From: Anaerolineales bacterium
Lineage (GTDB): Bacteria; Chloroflexota; Anaerolineae; 4572-78; J111
Direction of reading: 5' to 3'
Assembly (NCBI GenBank): GCA_015075185.1
Contig: JABTUW010000004.1
Coordinates: 310,001-374,000 of the forward strand
DNA: 64,000 bases
The position numbers and the translations under genes are program-made. Positions 25,337-33,852 of the stretch are shown here, in pieces; within the stretch, counting starts at the first letter, position 1, and the number at the start of each line of letters is the position of its first letter. The notes under the pieces are model-generated. The model made no database searches. It was not told where the DNA came from and worked only from the letters and a program-made list of their open reading frames with translations.

Positions 25337-26176
25337 ATGGCTGTTGTCTCACATATCACCTTTAACGATGGCGCTGCCAGCCCGCTGGGCCAGTTGATTG
25401 TTGCCGGAATTGTGCGGGACAGCCCCGGACGCGCGCCCCAAAAGCCGATTCGGGTATTGGATTATTACGGCTTGGTTTATATCACCGCTGGGGGCGGGCA
25501 TTTTGCGGATGCCTCCGGTTTCTCGCATCGAATCAGACCGGGCGATCTGGTTTTTCTGTTCCCGCGAGTCGGCCACACCTATGGCCCCGGTGAGGGCGAT
25601 TTCTGGAACGAAATTTTTATCATTTTTGAGGGACCCTTGTTTGACCTGTGGCGGGATAAGTCTTTGCTTAATCCACAGAGACCCATCATTCATCTTGAAC
25701 CGATTGATTACTGGGCTACCCGTTTCAAAGATACGATCTGGTCGGTTACCCAAACCGGGCCGGAGTACGCCCTGGTCAGGTTATGCCGCTTGCAGCAGCT
25801 TCTGGCAGATATCCTTGTTTATGAGCGGCAGCATAGCCACGAACAAATAGACCACGAGTGGCTGTCGCAAGCAAAGTCGTTGTTGAATACGACCTTCCAG
25901 ACAAAGCCCGATTATGAAAACATTGCTGCGGCCCTGGGCACGTCTTATGATGGTTTTCGGAAGCGCTTCACAAAAGATGTGGGTGTGTCTCCGGCCAAGT
26001 ATCACACCCTCCGCCGCATTGACCGGGCCTGCGAATTGCTGCTAAATGATAGCCTCACGGTCAAAGAAATCGCCCTGCAATTAGGCTTTGTTGACGAATT
26101 CCACCTCTCCAAGCGCTTCAAGCAAATTGTTGGCGTTTCCCCCACCGGCTTCAGAAACCTGTTTCTTTCCCGCTAA
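25337..26176 (+). CDS. AraC-family transcriptional regulator
   Basis: The 279-residue protein has an N-terminal cupin-type ligand domain (IRVLDYYGLVYITAGGG, IRPGDLVFLFPRVGH) and a C-terminal pair of helix-turn-helix motifs (ENIAAALGTSYDGFRKRFTK; LTVKEIALQLGFVDEFHLSK), the AraC layout. It is divergent from metVF and convergent with mtnA, so it may control either. The upstream frame extends to 25295, but the -10 element at 25318-25323 makes 25337 more likely. Confidence 0.88.
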   Translation: MAVVSHITFNDGAASPLGQLIVAGIVRDSPGRAPQKPIRVLDYYGLVYITAGGGHFADASGFSHRIRPGDLVFLFPRVGHTYGPGEGDFWNEIFIIFEGPLFDLWRDKSLLNPQRPIIHLEPIDYWATRFKDTIWSVTQTGPEYALVRLCRLQQLLADILVYERQHSHEQIDHEWLSQAKSLLNTTFQTKPDYENIAAALGTSYDGFRKRFTKDVGVSPAKYHTLRRIDRACELLLNDSLTVKEIALQLGFVDEFHLSKRFKQIVGVSPTGFRNLFLSR

Positions 26177-26181
26177 GCGGG
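26169..26181. terminator. compact hairpin between convergent araC-type and mtnA genes
   Basis: CCCGC (26169-26173) and GCGGG (26177-26181) form a stem whose three-base loop is the stop codon TAA of the regulator gene. It separates two convergent genes only eight bases apart. T-runs are weak, so termination is likely but not certain. Confidence 0.4.
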
Positions 26182-26184
26182 GCT

Positions 26185-27252
26185 TTAACTAAAATCAGGG
26201 GCCGGATTAACCCTGACCACCAATTCAGCCAAGCTGTCTTCATACGGCGGATAGGCGATGCCGACTTCGGTAATGATGGCCGTGATATATTTGGCCGGAG
26301 TTACGTCGAAGGCAAAGTTAGCCACCGGGGTATCGTCGGGCGTAATCTGGCAGTCGCCGATGTGGGTCACTTCACGCGGGTTGCGCACTTCAATCGGGAT
26401 CTCATCGCCGGTTTTGAGGGACATATCAATGGTGCTGGTCGGCGCGGCCACGTAGAAGGGCACGCCGTGAGCGTGGGCGGCCAGGGCCAGGTTGTAGGTG
26501 CCGATTTTGTTGGCGGTATCGCCGTTAGCCGCCACCCGGTCGCAGCCAACCACGCACAGGTCAATGCCTACCGTGCGCATCAAATGCCCCGAAGCGCCAT
26601 CCACAATGACGGTGTGGGGAATGTTCAACTGTTTCAGCTCCCAGGCCGACAGGCGCGCCCCCTGCAAGCGCGGCCGGGTTTCATCCAGATAAGCGTGGAC
26701 CTGCTTACCTTCTTCGTGGGCAATACGGATGATGCCTAGCGCGGTGCCGTAATCAACCGTAGCCAGGCTGCCGGTATTGCAATGATGCAGAAACTTGGCC
26801 TTGTCGGGCACCAGCGGCAGCGCGTTGTAGCCGATGGCTTTGTTCGTTTTTACATCTTCCTCGTAGATGGCGTTGGCTTCGGCTATCACCGCCTCGCGGA
26901 TGGCTTGCACGCTGTCCAGGGCTGGGTCGGCTGCCCGCTTCATCACCCGCTCAATTGCCCAGAACAGGTTGACTGCGGTAGGGCGGGATTTTCGGAGGGT
27001 TTCAGCAGCCTCGGCCAGTTCGGTGCACAGGGAGGCGGCGTCGGGAGCCTGGGTGTGGTAGGCGGTCAGGGCCAGGCCGTAAGCCGCCGCCGCGCCAATA
27101 GCCGGCGCGCCCCGCGTGACCATATCGTGGATTGCCTGGGCCACCTCCCCGTGATCGGTGTAATCGAGGTAGCGAGTTTCGTGAGGCAGCAAGCGCTGGT
27201 CCAACAGCCGCAGGACGCCTTCTTTCCATTCAATGCTGTTAAAACTGCTCAT
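26185..27252 (-). CDS. mtnA: S-methyl-5-thioribose-1-phosphate isomerase
   Basis: The 355-residue protein has both catalytic residues of the family: Cys158 in HHCNTGSLA and Asp238 in VVGCDRVAANGD. Other landmarks are DETRPRLQGARLSAWEL and FYVAAPTSTID. MtnA converts methylthioribose-1-phosphate (or 5-deoxyribose-1-phosphate) to the ribulose form in the cytoplasm. Directly upstream, 15 bases away, is the kinase that makes its substrate, then an ABC importer. This is a dedicated salvage operon. A class II aldolase that could take the product is encoded at 58667-59428, far away, so the link is only suggestive. Confidence 0.95.
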   Translation of the reverse strand: MSSFNSIEWKEGVLRLLDQRLLPHETRYLDYTDHGEVAQAIHDMVTRGAPAIGAAAAYGLALTAYHTQAPDAASLCTELAEAAETLRKSRPTAVNLFWAIERVMKRAADPALDSVQAIREAVIAEANAIYEEDVKTNKAIGYNALPLVPDKAKFLHHCNTGSLATVDYGTALGIIRIAHEEGKQVHAYLDETRPRLQGARLSAWELKQLNIPHTVIVDGASGHLMRTVGIDLCVVGCDRVAANGDTANKIGTYNLALAAHAHGVPFYVAAPTSTIDMSLKTGDEIPIEVRNPREVTHIGDCQITPDDTPVANFAFDVTPAKYITAIITEVGIAYPPYEDSLAELVVRVNPAPDFS

Positions 27253-27267
27253 CTTAACACCTGTTAT

Positions 27268-28482
27268 TCAAGGATAACTCGCGTTGGCAGCGGCAACCAT
27301 ATCTACCAGTTCGTCTATGGAGGTCAGGGTATGGCGCCTCATCAGCCAGGCCTGGGCCACATTGAGGGCCAGACTTTCGGCCGTGGCGCGGATGGAATCG
27401 TCGGGAATCGTCCAGAAATCGTGGACGTGGGCCATGCCAATGAGCCGGCGCATCATCTCCGCCGCGCCAAACCCGGCTGTGTCCTGTAGCAGTTGGCGGA
27501 TGTACTTCCGGCGGAAAAGCGGTGAAGGCCAATCGCCGTTGCCCTTGTTTTCCCACAAATTGAGAAACTCAGTTTCAAAAATATTCCAGGTATCACGGAT
27601 GAGATCGAGTAGCCAGCGGCGATAGTTGGCCCGCTCGTTCGGGTCTTGGGCATGGTATTCTTGAGCCGCATAACCCAGGACCAGATTCGACAGGTAAGAG
27701 CCGACATCGTGGCCGATTGGCCCGAAGAAGCCAAATTCAGGATCAATCACCTTCGTTTCCTCTTCGTTGAGCATAATCGAACCAGTGTGTAAATCGTTGT
27801 GGATGAGGGCCTGGGCATGGGCCATGTACGCCTCTTTCAGCATAAAGATTTCGCTGCGCAGTTCGTCGTCGGCGTGGATCTGTGCTACCTGAGGATCGAG
27901 TAGGGGAGTCCAGCGGTTGTTGGGATGATCCAGATAAGGCTCGGTGAAGACCAAATCCTCCTGAACTTTGGCCAGCACCGGATTGATGAACTGGGCTACC
28001 ATTGCCTTTTTATCCGCCGATGACAGGTACAGGTCCGAGGTATAAAAAAGGGTGCGAGCCATAAACAGGCCCAGGTGTTCGGCTACAAGCGGATAGCGTT
28101 TTTGCTTCATTAACCCTTCGCGCATCACCAGGTGGCGGTTCAGATCCTCGATGACCAGGACATGCTTCTCCGGGTCATACAGGTACACCTGGGGCACCTG
28201 GTCGGGACAGTAACGACCTTCGACTTCAAGAATCCCATGTTCAATTCGCTGGCGGTCAACCGGCATCTTGAAATCGGGATAGCGCCAGGCGTAGGGCAGT
28301 GCCTGCTTGACCAGGACCGACTTGCCGGGATCATTTGCGCTGAATACCCGGAACAAAAGGTTAACATTGCCTTCGGCAATCGGCGCGCTCTGCAGCGTCT
28401 CTTCATTGGCAAAAATGCTCGTGGATAAAGGAGTCTGGCGAATATAATCAACCACGCTTTGTTCGTTAAACGGTTGAGACAT
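27268..28482 (-). CDS. mtnK: S-methyl-5-thioribose kinase
   Basis: The 404-residue protein has the choline-kinase-like fold with the catalytic loop HNDLHTGSIMLN (Asp230) and the metal-binding VIDPEFGFFGP (Asp248). The HxDLHTGS form is specific to methylthioribose kinases. It phosphorylates the C1 hydroxyl of methylthioribose or 5-deoxyribose with ATP. The gene lies between a CUT2 permease gene and mtnA, showing that the imported sugar is trapped by this kinase. A broken second copy lies at 32429-33323. Confidence 0.95.
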   Translation of the reverse strand: MSQPFNEQSVVDYIRQTPLSTSIFANEETLQSAPIAEGNVNLLFRVFSANDPGKSVLVKQALPYAWRYPDFKMPVDRQRIEHGILEVEGRYCPDQVPQVYLYDPEKHVLVIEDLNRHLVMREGLMKQKRYPLVAEHLGLFMARTLFYTSDLYLSSADKKAMVAQFINPVLAKVQEDLVFTEPYLDHPNNRWTPLLDPQVAQIHADDELRSEIFMLKEAYMAHAQALIHNDLHTGSIMLNEEETKVIDPEFGFFGPIGHDVGSYLSNLVLGYAAQEYHAQDPNERANYRRWLLDLIRDTWNIFETEFLNLWENKGNGDWPSPLFRRKYIRQLLQDTAGFGAAEMMRRLIGMAHVHDFWTIPDDSIRATAESLALNVAQAWLMRRHTLTSIDELVDMVAAANASYP

Positions 28483-28517
28483 AATAAATCCTCCTTGGAC
28501 AGGGAAGACTCTTTGGA

Positions 28518-29531
28518 TCAGGCTCGATCTCGTTCGGCTCGGCCGGAGAGCAGGACGTTAATGATGAGCGCAACCAACAAGACCAGGCCGGTGATAAATT
28601 CTTTGGCAAAGCTGTCAATCTGGGCGATATTGTCCAGGCCGCTGCGCAGGGTACCGTAAATGAGCAGGCCGAGCACCGTCTGCCAGATGCTGCCGCGCCC
28701 GCCGGTGAGCGAAGTTCCGCCTAGCACTACCACGGCGATACCTTCAATCAGGAAGCTCTGAATTACCTGCGGCTGGGCGCTGCCGAGGCGGCCCATATTG
28801 ATCACCCCGGCCAGGCCAGCCATAAAACCACTGATGGTCAGCCCGGCCATAATAATGAAGTCGGTGTTAACGCCGGCCAGCCGCGCCGCGACCGGGCTAG
28901 CCCCGGTCATGTAAATGTAGCGCCCAAAGCGGGTGTAGCGCAAAACCAGGTGTCCAATCAGTAGGGCGAGGATGGCAAACGTAATCAGGTAGCCGGAGCG
29001 AATGCTCCCAATCCGCTCGCTGCCCATAAACTTGGCCCAGTTAGAAATCTCAAACACCGTCTGCCCTTTGCTGGTCCAAACGGTCAAGCCCGAGGCGATC
29101 AGCGACATGGCCAGGGTAGACATAAATGAGGGAATGCGCAGCTTGGCGGTCGCCAGACCGTTGGTCAGACCGAGCAGGGTAGCAACCCCGAGGGCGGCCA
29201 GCGTTGGCAGCGGTTCAGGCAACCCATAGTTGGTGAATAATTGCCCGGAAATCATGGCGCTCAGGGCGGCCACCGAAGCAATGCTCAGATCAATCTGCCC
29301 GGTCAGCAACACAATGGTCATGCCTGTGCCAAACAGGGCCAGGATAGACACCTGGGCCAGGATATTATTGAAGACGGCCAGGCGCATGAATGTGTCTGAA
29401 ACTAGGGAGAAGACGACCATCAGCGCCAACCACGTCCACAGGGGGGCGAGGGTGCGCAGGCGGCGTGACCAGATTTCGCGCGAAGTTTCGGCGCGCTGCC
29501 GGGCTAACGTGGGAGAAGTCTCTGCGGTCAT
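28518..29531 (-). CDS. sugar ABC transporter permease of the mtn operon
   Basis: The 337-residue CUT2 permease has multiple hydrophobic segments, the motif LLTGQIDLSIASVA and the coupling-region VVLGGTSLTGGRGS. It is the only permease in this operon, so it presumably forms a homodimer. The ATPase gene ends two bases upstream and mtnK starts 35 bases downstream. The partner binding protein is at 31172-32278. The transported sugar is most likely methylthioribose, 5-deoxyribose or a related pentose. Confidence 0.9.
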   Translation of the reverse strand: MTAETSPTLARQRAETSREIWSRRLRTLAPLWTWLALMVVFSLVSDTFMRLAVFNNILAQVSILALFGTGMTIVLLTGQIDLSIASVAALSAMISGQLFTNYGLPEPLPTLAALGVATLLGLTNGLATAKLRIPSFMSTLAMSLIASGLTVWTSKGQTVFEISNWAKFMGSERIGSIRSGYLITFAILALLIGHLVLRYTRFGRYIYMTGASPVAARLAGVNTDFIIMAGLTISGFMAGLAGVINMGRLGSAQPQVIQSFLIEGIAVVVLGGTSLTGGRGSIWQTVLGLLIYGTLRSGLDNIAQIDSFAKEFITGLVLLVALIINVLLSGRAERDRA

Positions 29532-29533
29532 GG

Positions 29534-31010
29534 TTATAATAGCCTCATCAAATCTTCTTTGTTCAGATTTTTGTTTTCCAACTGGGCCACAATCCGCCCG
29601 CGCGACATCACCACAATCCGGTCGGCCACAACCAGAATAGTCTCCGGCTCGGAGGAGGCGATCAAGACGGCAAAGCCTTCGTTGCGCAATTTGCGCAAAA
29701 TGCTCAGGACTTCATTCTTGGCGCCGACATCCATGCCGCGCGTGGGTTCGCTCACGATGAAAACTTTAGGCGGGTAGGTGAGCCAGCGGGCCAGGGCCAC
29801 CTTCTGCTGGTTGCCGCCGCTCAGCTTGCCGGCGGCATTGAAAGGATCGGGCGGCTGCACGTTGACCATTTGAATAGCCGGCGTGGCCACACTCAACTCG
29901 GCGGACTGGCGGGGCGCAAATCGGCCAATTTTGCTCAGGTGGGGCAGGGTAACATTTTTGTAGATGGCCTCGTCCATGAACAGGCTCTTGCGCCGCGCCT
30001 CAATCGCATAAGCGACCCCCTGCTCGATGGCATACTGCGCTGAATGGTTGTGTGGGAAGGCCCGGCCATCTACGGCAATCGTGCCGGAGTCGAAGCGGTA
30101 CAGGCCAAAAATCGCTCGCGCCAGTTCAAAATGGCCTGCGCCGACCGCGCCATACAACCCCACAATTTCACTTCGGCCGACTTCCAGGTTGATCCCACTG
30201 AAGCTGTCGGCGCTCAGCTCTTTAACTTCAAGCCGGGCGCGGCTGCTGTCGGCAGTGATAGCCGACGGCAGTGAGGCGCTAATTTCGCGACCCAGGATGA
30301 GCGAGATGAGTTCATTCATGCTGGCCTGGTCACGATTCAGCGTGGCAACCTTGCGCCCATCTCGCAGCACGGTAATGCGGTCGGCCACCCGCATCACTTC
30401 TTCCAGAAAGTGGGAGATGTAGATGATACTGCGGCCCTGCTGGCGCAGCGTCCCGACCAGCTCAACCAGCCGTTCGACTTCTGCCAGAGCCAGGGCTGAC
30501 GTAGGTTCGTCCATAATGAGGACGCGCGCCCCGGAAAGAATGGCCCGCAGGATTTCGACCACTTGCTGAATTCCGAGGGGATATTTGCCCAGCGGGGCGC
30601 GAACGTCGAGGGCGAAGTCCAGTTTACCCAATTCGGCTTCGGCGACAGCATTCATTTTGCCCCAATCCACCGTCCCCAAAGGGGTGAGCGGCTGCCGCCC
30701 AAAACATATTTTCGGCCACGGAGAGTTCGGGGATGACACTCAACTCCTGGTGGATCATACCGATGCCGCGGGCCAGGGCGTCATGAGGTGAATGCAGGTG
30801 GACCGGCTGCCCATCCAGGACATACGTGCCCTGGTACTCGGTGTATACGCCGGCCAGGATGCGCATCAACGTGCTCTTGCCGGCCCTGTTTTCACCGACG
30901 AGCGCGTGTATTTCACCCTGGCACAAATCAAAATCCACATTGTCAAGGGCTTGCAAGGTGCGAAAACGTTTGGTGATATTTTTCAATTCAAGGACAGGCG
31001 TGCTGTTCAA
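29534..31010 (-). pseudogene. sugar ABC transporter ATPase, interrupted by a one-base frameshift
   Basis: The N-terminal part (31010 down to about 30704) reads as the first domain of a tandem CUT2 ATPase with Walker A GENRAGKST and ends in SVAENMF. At a four-base homopolymer (30701-30704) the frame breaks. In the next frame the match continues as FGRQPLTPLGTVDWGK through signature, Walker B (VLIMDEPTSA) and the second domain (LSGGNQQKVALARWL) to 29534. Adding one base restores ENMFLGRQPL. This is either an inactivating mutation or a homopolymer sequencing error. All else in the gene looks intact, so I lean slightly to an error. The Walker A has Arg where Gly is usual. Confidence 0.85.
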
Positions 31011-31112
31011 ATGCGACTCTCTCTCTGCAAAAGCATTTTGTTCGATTAAAGGGACAACACAAGCGCTGTCCCTATAATCCAGACGTCTAGTTCAAATTTT
31101 AGGTATATCCTG

Positions 31113-31140
31113 GTAGGGGCGAATGGCCATTCGCCCCTAC
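31113..31140. repeat. perfect 28-bp palindrome
   Basis: GTAGGGGCGAATGG and its exact reverse complement abut with no loop. It lies between the ATPase and binding-protein genes, where it could act as an mRNA hairpin. It is one of several long palindromes in intergenic DNA in this window. Confidence 0.85.
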
Positions 31141-31171
31141 TATAAGGGACGCATCCTAATCTGGCATGATT

Positions 31172-32278
31172 TTAGAAGACGAGTTGTTCCTGGAGCCACC
31201 TGAGGCCGGGCGCAGTGCTCTGCCCGTAGCCGCGCAGTTTCCAGGGGGTCTCCGCCAGGTCGGGGTTGCTGTCCACATCGGCGAAGATGGCTGGGCCGTC
31301 AGCCAAAACAAAGCGCGGGACATCGGCCATAGCTTGTTCCAGGCCGACCGTGGCCGCATAGTAGCCGAGCAGGACCGCGCCGCCGTGAATGCGGGGGGCC
31401 GAGTTGCGCGCGGTGGCCACCAGACGCCCATCTATCACCCCCTCGATGGCGCTGGTCATGCCATCAATGCCGCCGATCAAGATCTGCTCGCCCAGGCCGG
31501 CGTTGTCTACGACCTGCTTGGCTGCCAAAGCCATGTCGTCGTTGTGCAGGAAGCCTGCCTTGAGGTCGGGGTAGCGATTGAGCAGCGTTTCCCAGATGGA
31601 GGCTACGCGGGTTACATCCCAGTCAGCCGGCTGGTCGTCTACTACTTCGATGTCGGGGTATTTAGAAACGATGTTATAGAAACCCTGAGCACGCCCTTGT
31701 GCACCGGTGTGTCCTTGCGAACCCCAGGTCATGGCAATCTGGCCTGTACCTTCCATGCGGTCAATCAAGCGCTGCACCACCGATTCCGACATGAAGACGT
31801 TGTCGGGGGCGATGAAACTGAGAATCCCCATCTCTTCCATCTGCGGCATGGGGGCGATGAGGGTATCCATGTCAATAACCGGCACTCCGGCGTCAATGAG
31901 CGTTTGAACCGGCTCGACCAGCGAGTCAATGCTGAGCGGCTGGATGGCCACAAAATCCCACTGGTCGGCCTGGGTGGCAATCTGGTCAACAGCGCTGCGT
32001 TGGAGGGCCGTGTCAAGTTTGCCGTCAAACCAGGTCACTTCGACGCCAAGCCACTTGCCCCATAATTCGGCGGTATCCTTGCCTTGAGCGCACCAACTGA
32101 CCGCCAGCCCTGCGTTTGACATCGCGCAGCGTAAGGGTTGATCCTGCGCCTGAGCGCGGCGCACGTTCATTAACGAAAACACGGTGGGCGCGGCCACGCC
32201 GGCCCCGAGCAGAAAGCTGCTCATCATAAATTCGCGGCGGCTCATGCCTTCGCCTCTACGACGTATAATGTTTGCCAT
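31172..32278 (-). CDS. Tat-exported sugar ABC transporter substrate-binding protein
   Basis: The 368-residue protein has a twin-arginine signal, SRREFMMSS (residues 13-21), a hydrophobic stretch and a probable cleavage after RAQAQ near residue 45. The rest is a PBP type I fold (FVAIQPLSIDSLVEP, IDAGVPVIDMDTLI, GFLHNDDMALAAKQ). Export by the Tat system means it folds, perhaps with a bound cofactor or ligand, before crossing the membrane. It is first in the operon with the ATPase, permease, mtnK and mtnA. A start at the methionine at residue 12 (just before SRREF) is possible. Confidence 0.9.
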   Translation of the reverse strand: MANIIRRRGEGMSRREFMMSSFLLGAGVAAPTVFSLMNVRRAQAQDQPLRCAMSNAGLAVSWCAQGKDTAELWGKWLGVEVTWFDGKLDTALQRSAVDQIATQADQWDFVAIQPLSIDSLVEPVQTLIDAGVPVIDMDTLIAPMPQMEEMGILSFIAPDNVFMSESVVQRLIDRMEGTGQIAMTWGSQGHTGAQGRAQGFYNIVSKYPDIEVVDDQPADWDVTRVASIWETLLNRYPDLKAGFLHNDDMALAAKQVVDNAGLGEQILIGGIDGMTSAIEGVIDGRLVATARNSAPRIHGGAVLLGYYAATVGLEQAMADVPRFVLADGPAIFADVDSNPDLAETPWKLRGYGQSTAPGLRWLQEQLVF

Positions 32279-32391
32279 CTTAATCTTTCTCCTTTAGTAG
32301 TTTGGTCCTGACGATTAATGAAGAGTTGCACTAACCCGGCTCGAGCCGGTGGGTTATGAAATAGACATCACCTCCCTTGTGGCTAATTCTA

Positions 32392-32424
32392 AGACTCTAA
32401 AGGTCTCTAAGACCTTTAGAGTCT
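32392..32424. repeat. palindrome of the CTAAAGG/CCTTTAG family
   Basis: AGACTCTAAAGGTC and GACCTTTAGAGTCT form perfect 14-base arms around a five-base loop. The core resembles the palindrome at 17091-17121 and, less closely, imperfect copies around 51529-51557. It lies just downstream of the broken mtnK copy. Confidence 0.75.
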
Positions 32425-32428
32425 GAAT

Positions 32429-33323
32429 TTATACCTCAACGTCTTTGGTTTCTTCCTTAACGATACCGATTAAATCCTCAACACTATTAATCTGGCGGCG
32501 TTCCAGCACCCAGCGTATCCCAATGCGGATGGCCAAGCGTTCGGCCACGGCCCGTTTTTGGGGGTCGGCAATGCTGGAAATATCCCACACGGTGACAATG
32601 CCCATCATCCGCCGCAGAAACTTGGTCCCCCCATGCCCGGCGGTTTCTTGCAGAAGGCGCAAAAGATAGCGGCGGCGATACTCGGCGAAGGCTTCGTTAC
32701 CGCCGGGGAAATCCCAATACTTGGCAGGGACCAGCTCGCCCCGGTTATTTGCGGCCCAGGTTTGGTCAAACTTACGGGCAAATTCGTTCCAGATGTCGCG
32801 GACCATGTCCAGCAAGTAAGCCTGGTAGCTTTCCCGTTCTGTCCGGTTGGGGGTGTGAGCGTAGTGGGAGAGGTAGTTCAGGATCAGGTTTTGTAAGACG
32901 GCCCCCACGTCGTAGGCCATTGGCCCGTAAAAACCAAATTCCGGGTCAATCACCTTTGTTTCTTCCTGGTTAAGCATGATGGAACCGGTGTGCAGGTCAC
33001 TGTGGATCAGGGCTTCGGCGTGGGTCATATAAGCTTCTTTCATTTCGGCCATTGCCATTTTTAAGGGGCCGTTGGCTCGAACTGCCTGCACTTCCGGTCT
33101 ACCAGGGGTTCCATTTATTTTCTGGCGACTCCATGTAGGGATTGGTGCAGACAAAGTCTTCCTGAATTTTGCACAGGTGCGGTTGATGAACTGTTTTGCA
33201 GTTCTTTCTTTCCAGGCCGCTCAGGTACAGGTCAGAGGTGTAGAAAAGCGAGTTTACCAGGAAGGTGGTGATATGGTCAACAAACTTGGGGAAGCGCTGG
33301 CGGGCCACTAACGGCTTACGCAT
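32429..33323 (-). pseudogene. second methylthioribose kinase, truncated and frameshifted
   Basis: The reading frame 33323-33099 begins MRKPLVARQRFPKF and matches MtnK from its residue 120 onward (FYTSDLYLSG, KIQEDFVCTNPYMESPENKWNP). It then shifts frame near 33105 and continues to 32429 with the catalytic loop HSDLHTGSIMLN and VIDPEFGFYG. Within the first part a short stretch (KNCKTVHQPHL) matches the kinase (AKQFINR) only in another frame, so two compensating indels are present. The first 120 residues are missing and replaced by the nucleotidyltransferase remnant. It is clearly dead and is distinct from the intact copy at 27268-28482. Confidence 0.88.
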
Positions 33324-33601
33324 GATCCATGCCGGAGGTCATTCATGAGTCTGACTGCCATTAGTCCGCCATCATTCTTGTCAAGAAACATGCCGATTCG
33401 AAGACCTGCTCTTCGAAGAGCGTTTACGATCAACTCCGGTTGGTCATCGGATGAAACCGAAACTGCAAAATCAACGTCCTTGGTAAACCGCTCGGTTGTT
33501 CGCATAGAAACAGCAATACCGCCTACCAACGCGAACCCTACGTCTAGCTCACGAAGATGTGATGCGACCAAATTCACATACTCTTCGAGATGGTCTATCA
33601 A
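33308..33601 (-). pseudogene. AbiEii-like nucleotidyltransferase, C-terminally truncated
   Basis: The 97-residue frame starts at a TTG (33601) overlapping the stop of the small upstream gene. It has the polymerase-beta-type motif VGGIAVSMRTTERFTKDVDF, that is, GG, then R, then TxDxD, seen in AbiEii toxin and DUF6036-like proteins of about 200 residues. The frame ends in HGSCVSR right where the broken mtnK begins, so the 3' half is lost at the junction. Its GC content is visibly lower than the flanks, consistent with horizontal transfer. Confidence 0.75.
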
Positions 33602-33813
33602 TTTTGTTTTTCGAATCGAGAAATGTCACCAATGATCCCAACTCCGTCGCCATGCTCAGCACCCGGGCGCGTTTGGTACCATTTGGTCAACTCTTCGTTT
33701 ATCTGTTCCTCAGAAAGATCAGGTTGTTCTTTACGAAGTTAGTAGAGAAAAGCTCGCTCGCCAAGGCGTCTTAGCACCATTAAGATCTGGAATTTGGCAA
33801 CACCGCTTTCCAT
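33598..33813 (-). pseudogene. small partner gene of the nucleotidyltransferase with an in-frame stop
   Basis: Starting from ATG at 33813, the frame reads MESGVAKFQILMVLRRLGER, reaches an in-frame TAA after 24 codons, then continues without shift as RKEQPDLSEEQINEELTKWY and ends with GDISRFEKQN at a TGA overlapping the next gene's TTG. The second part resembles small proteins that precede AbiEii-type nucleotidyltransferases. The nonsense codon means the module was inactivated after it arrived. Its function was probably as a toxin-antitoxin or defence pair, but this is inference. Confidence 0.65.
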
Positions 33814-33852
33814 TCTGCTATGATACCACGAAATTCCAGTTCGATCAGTAAA

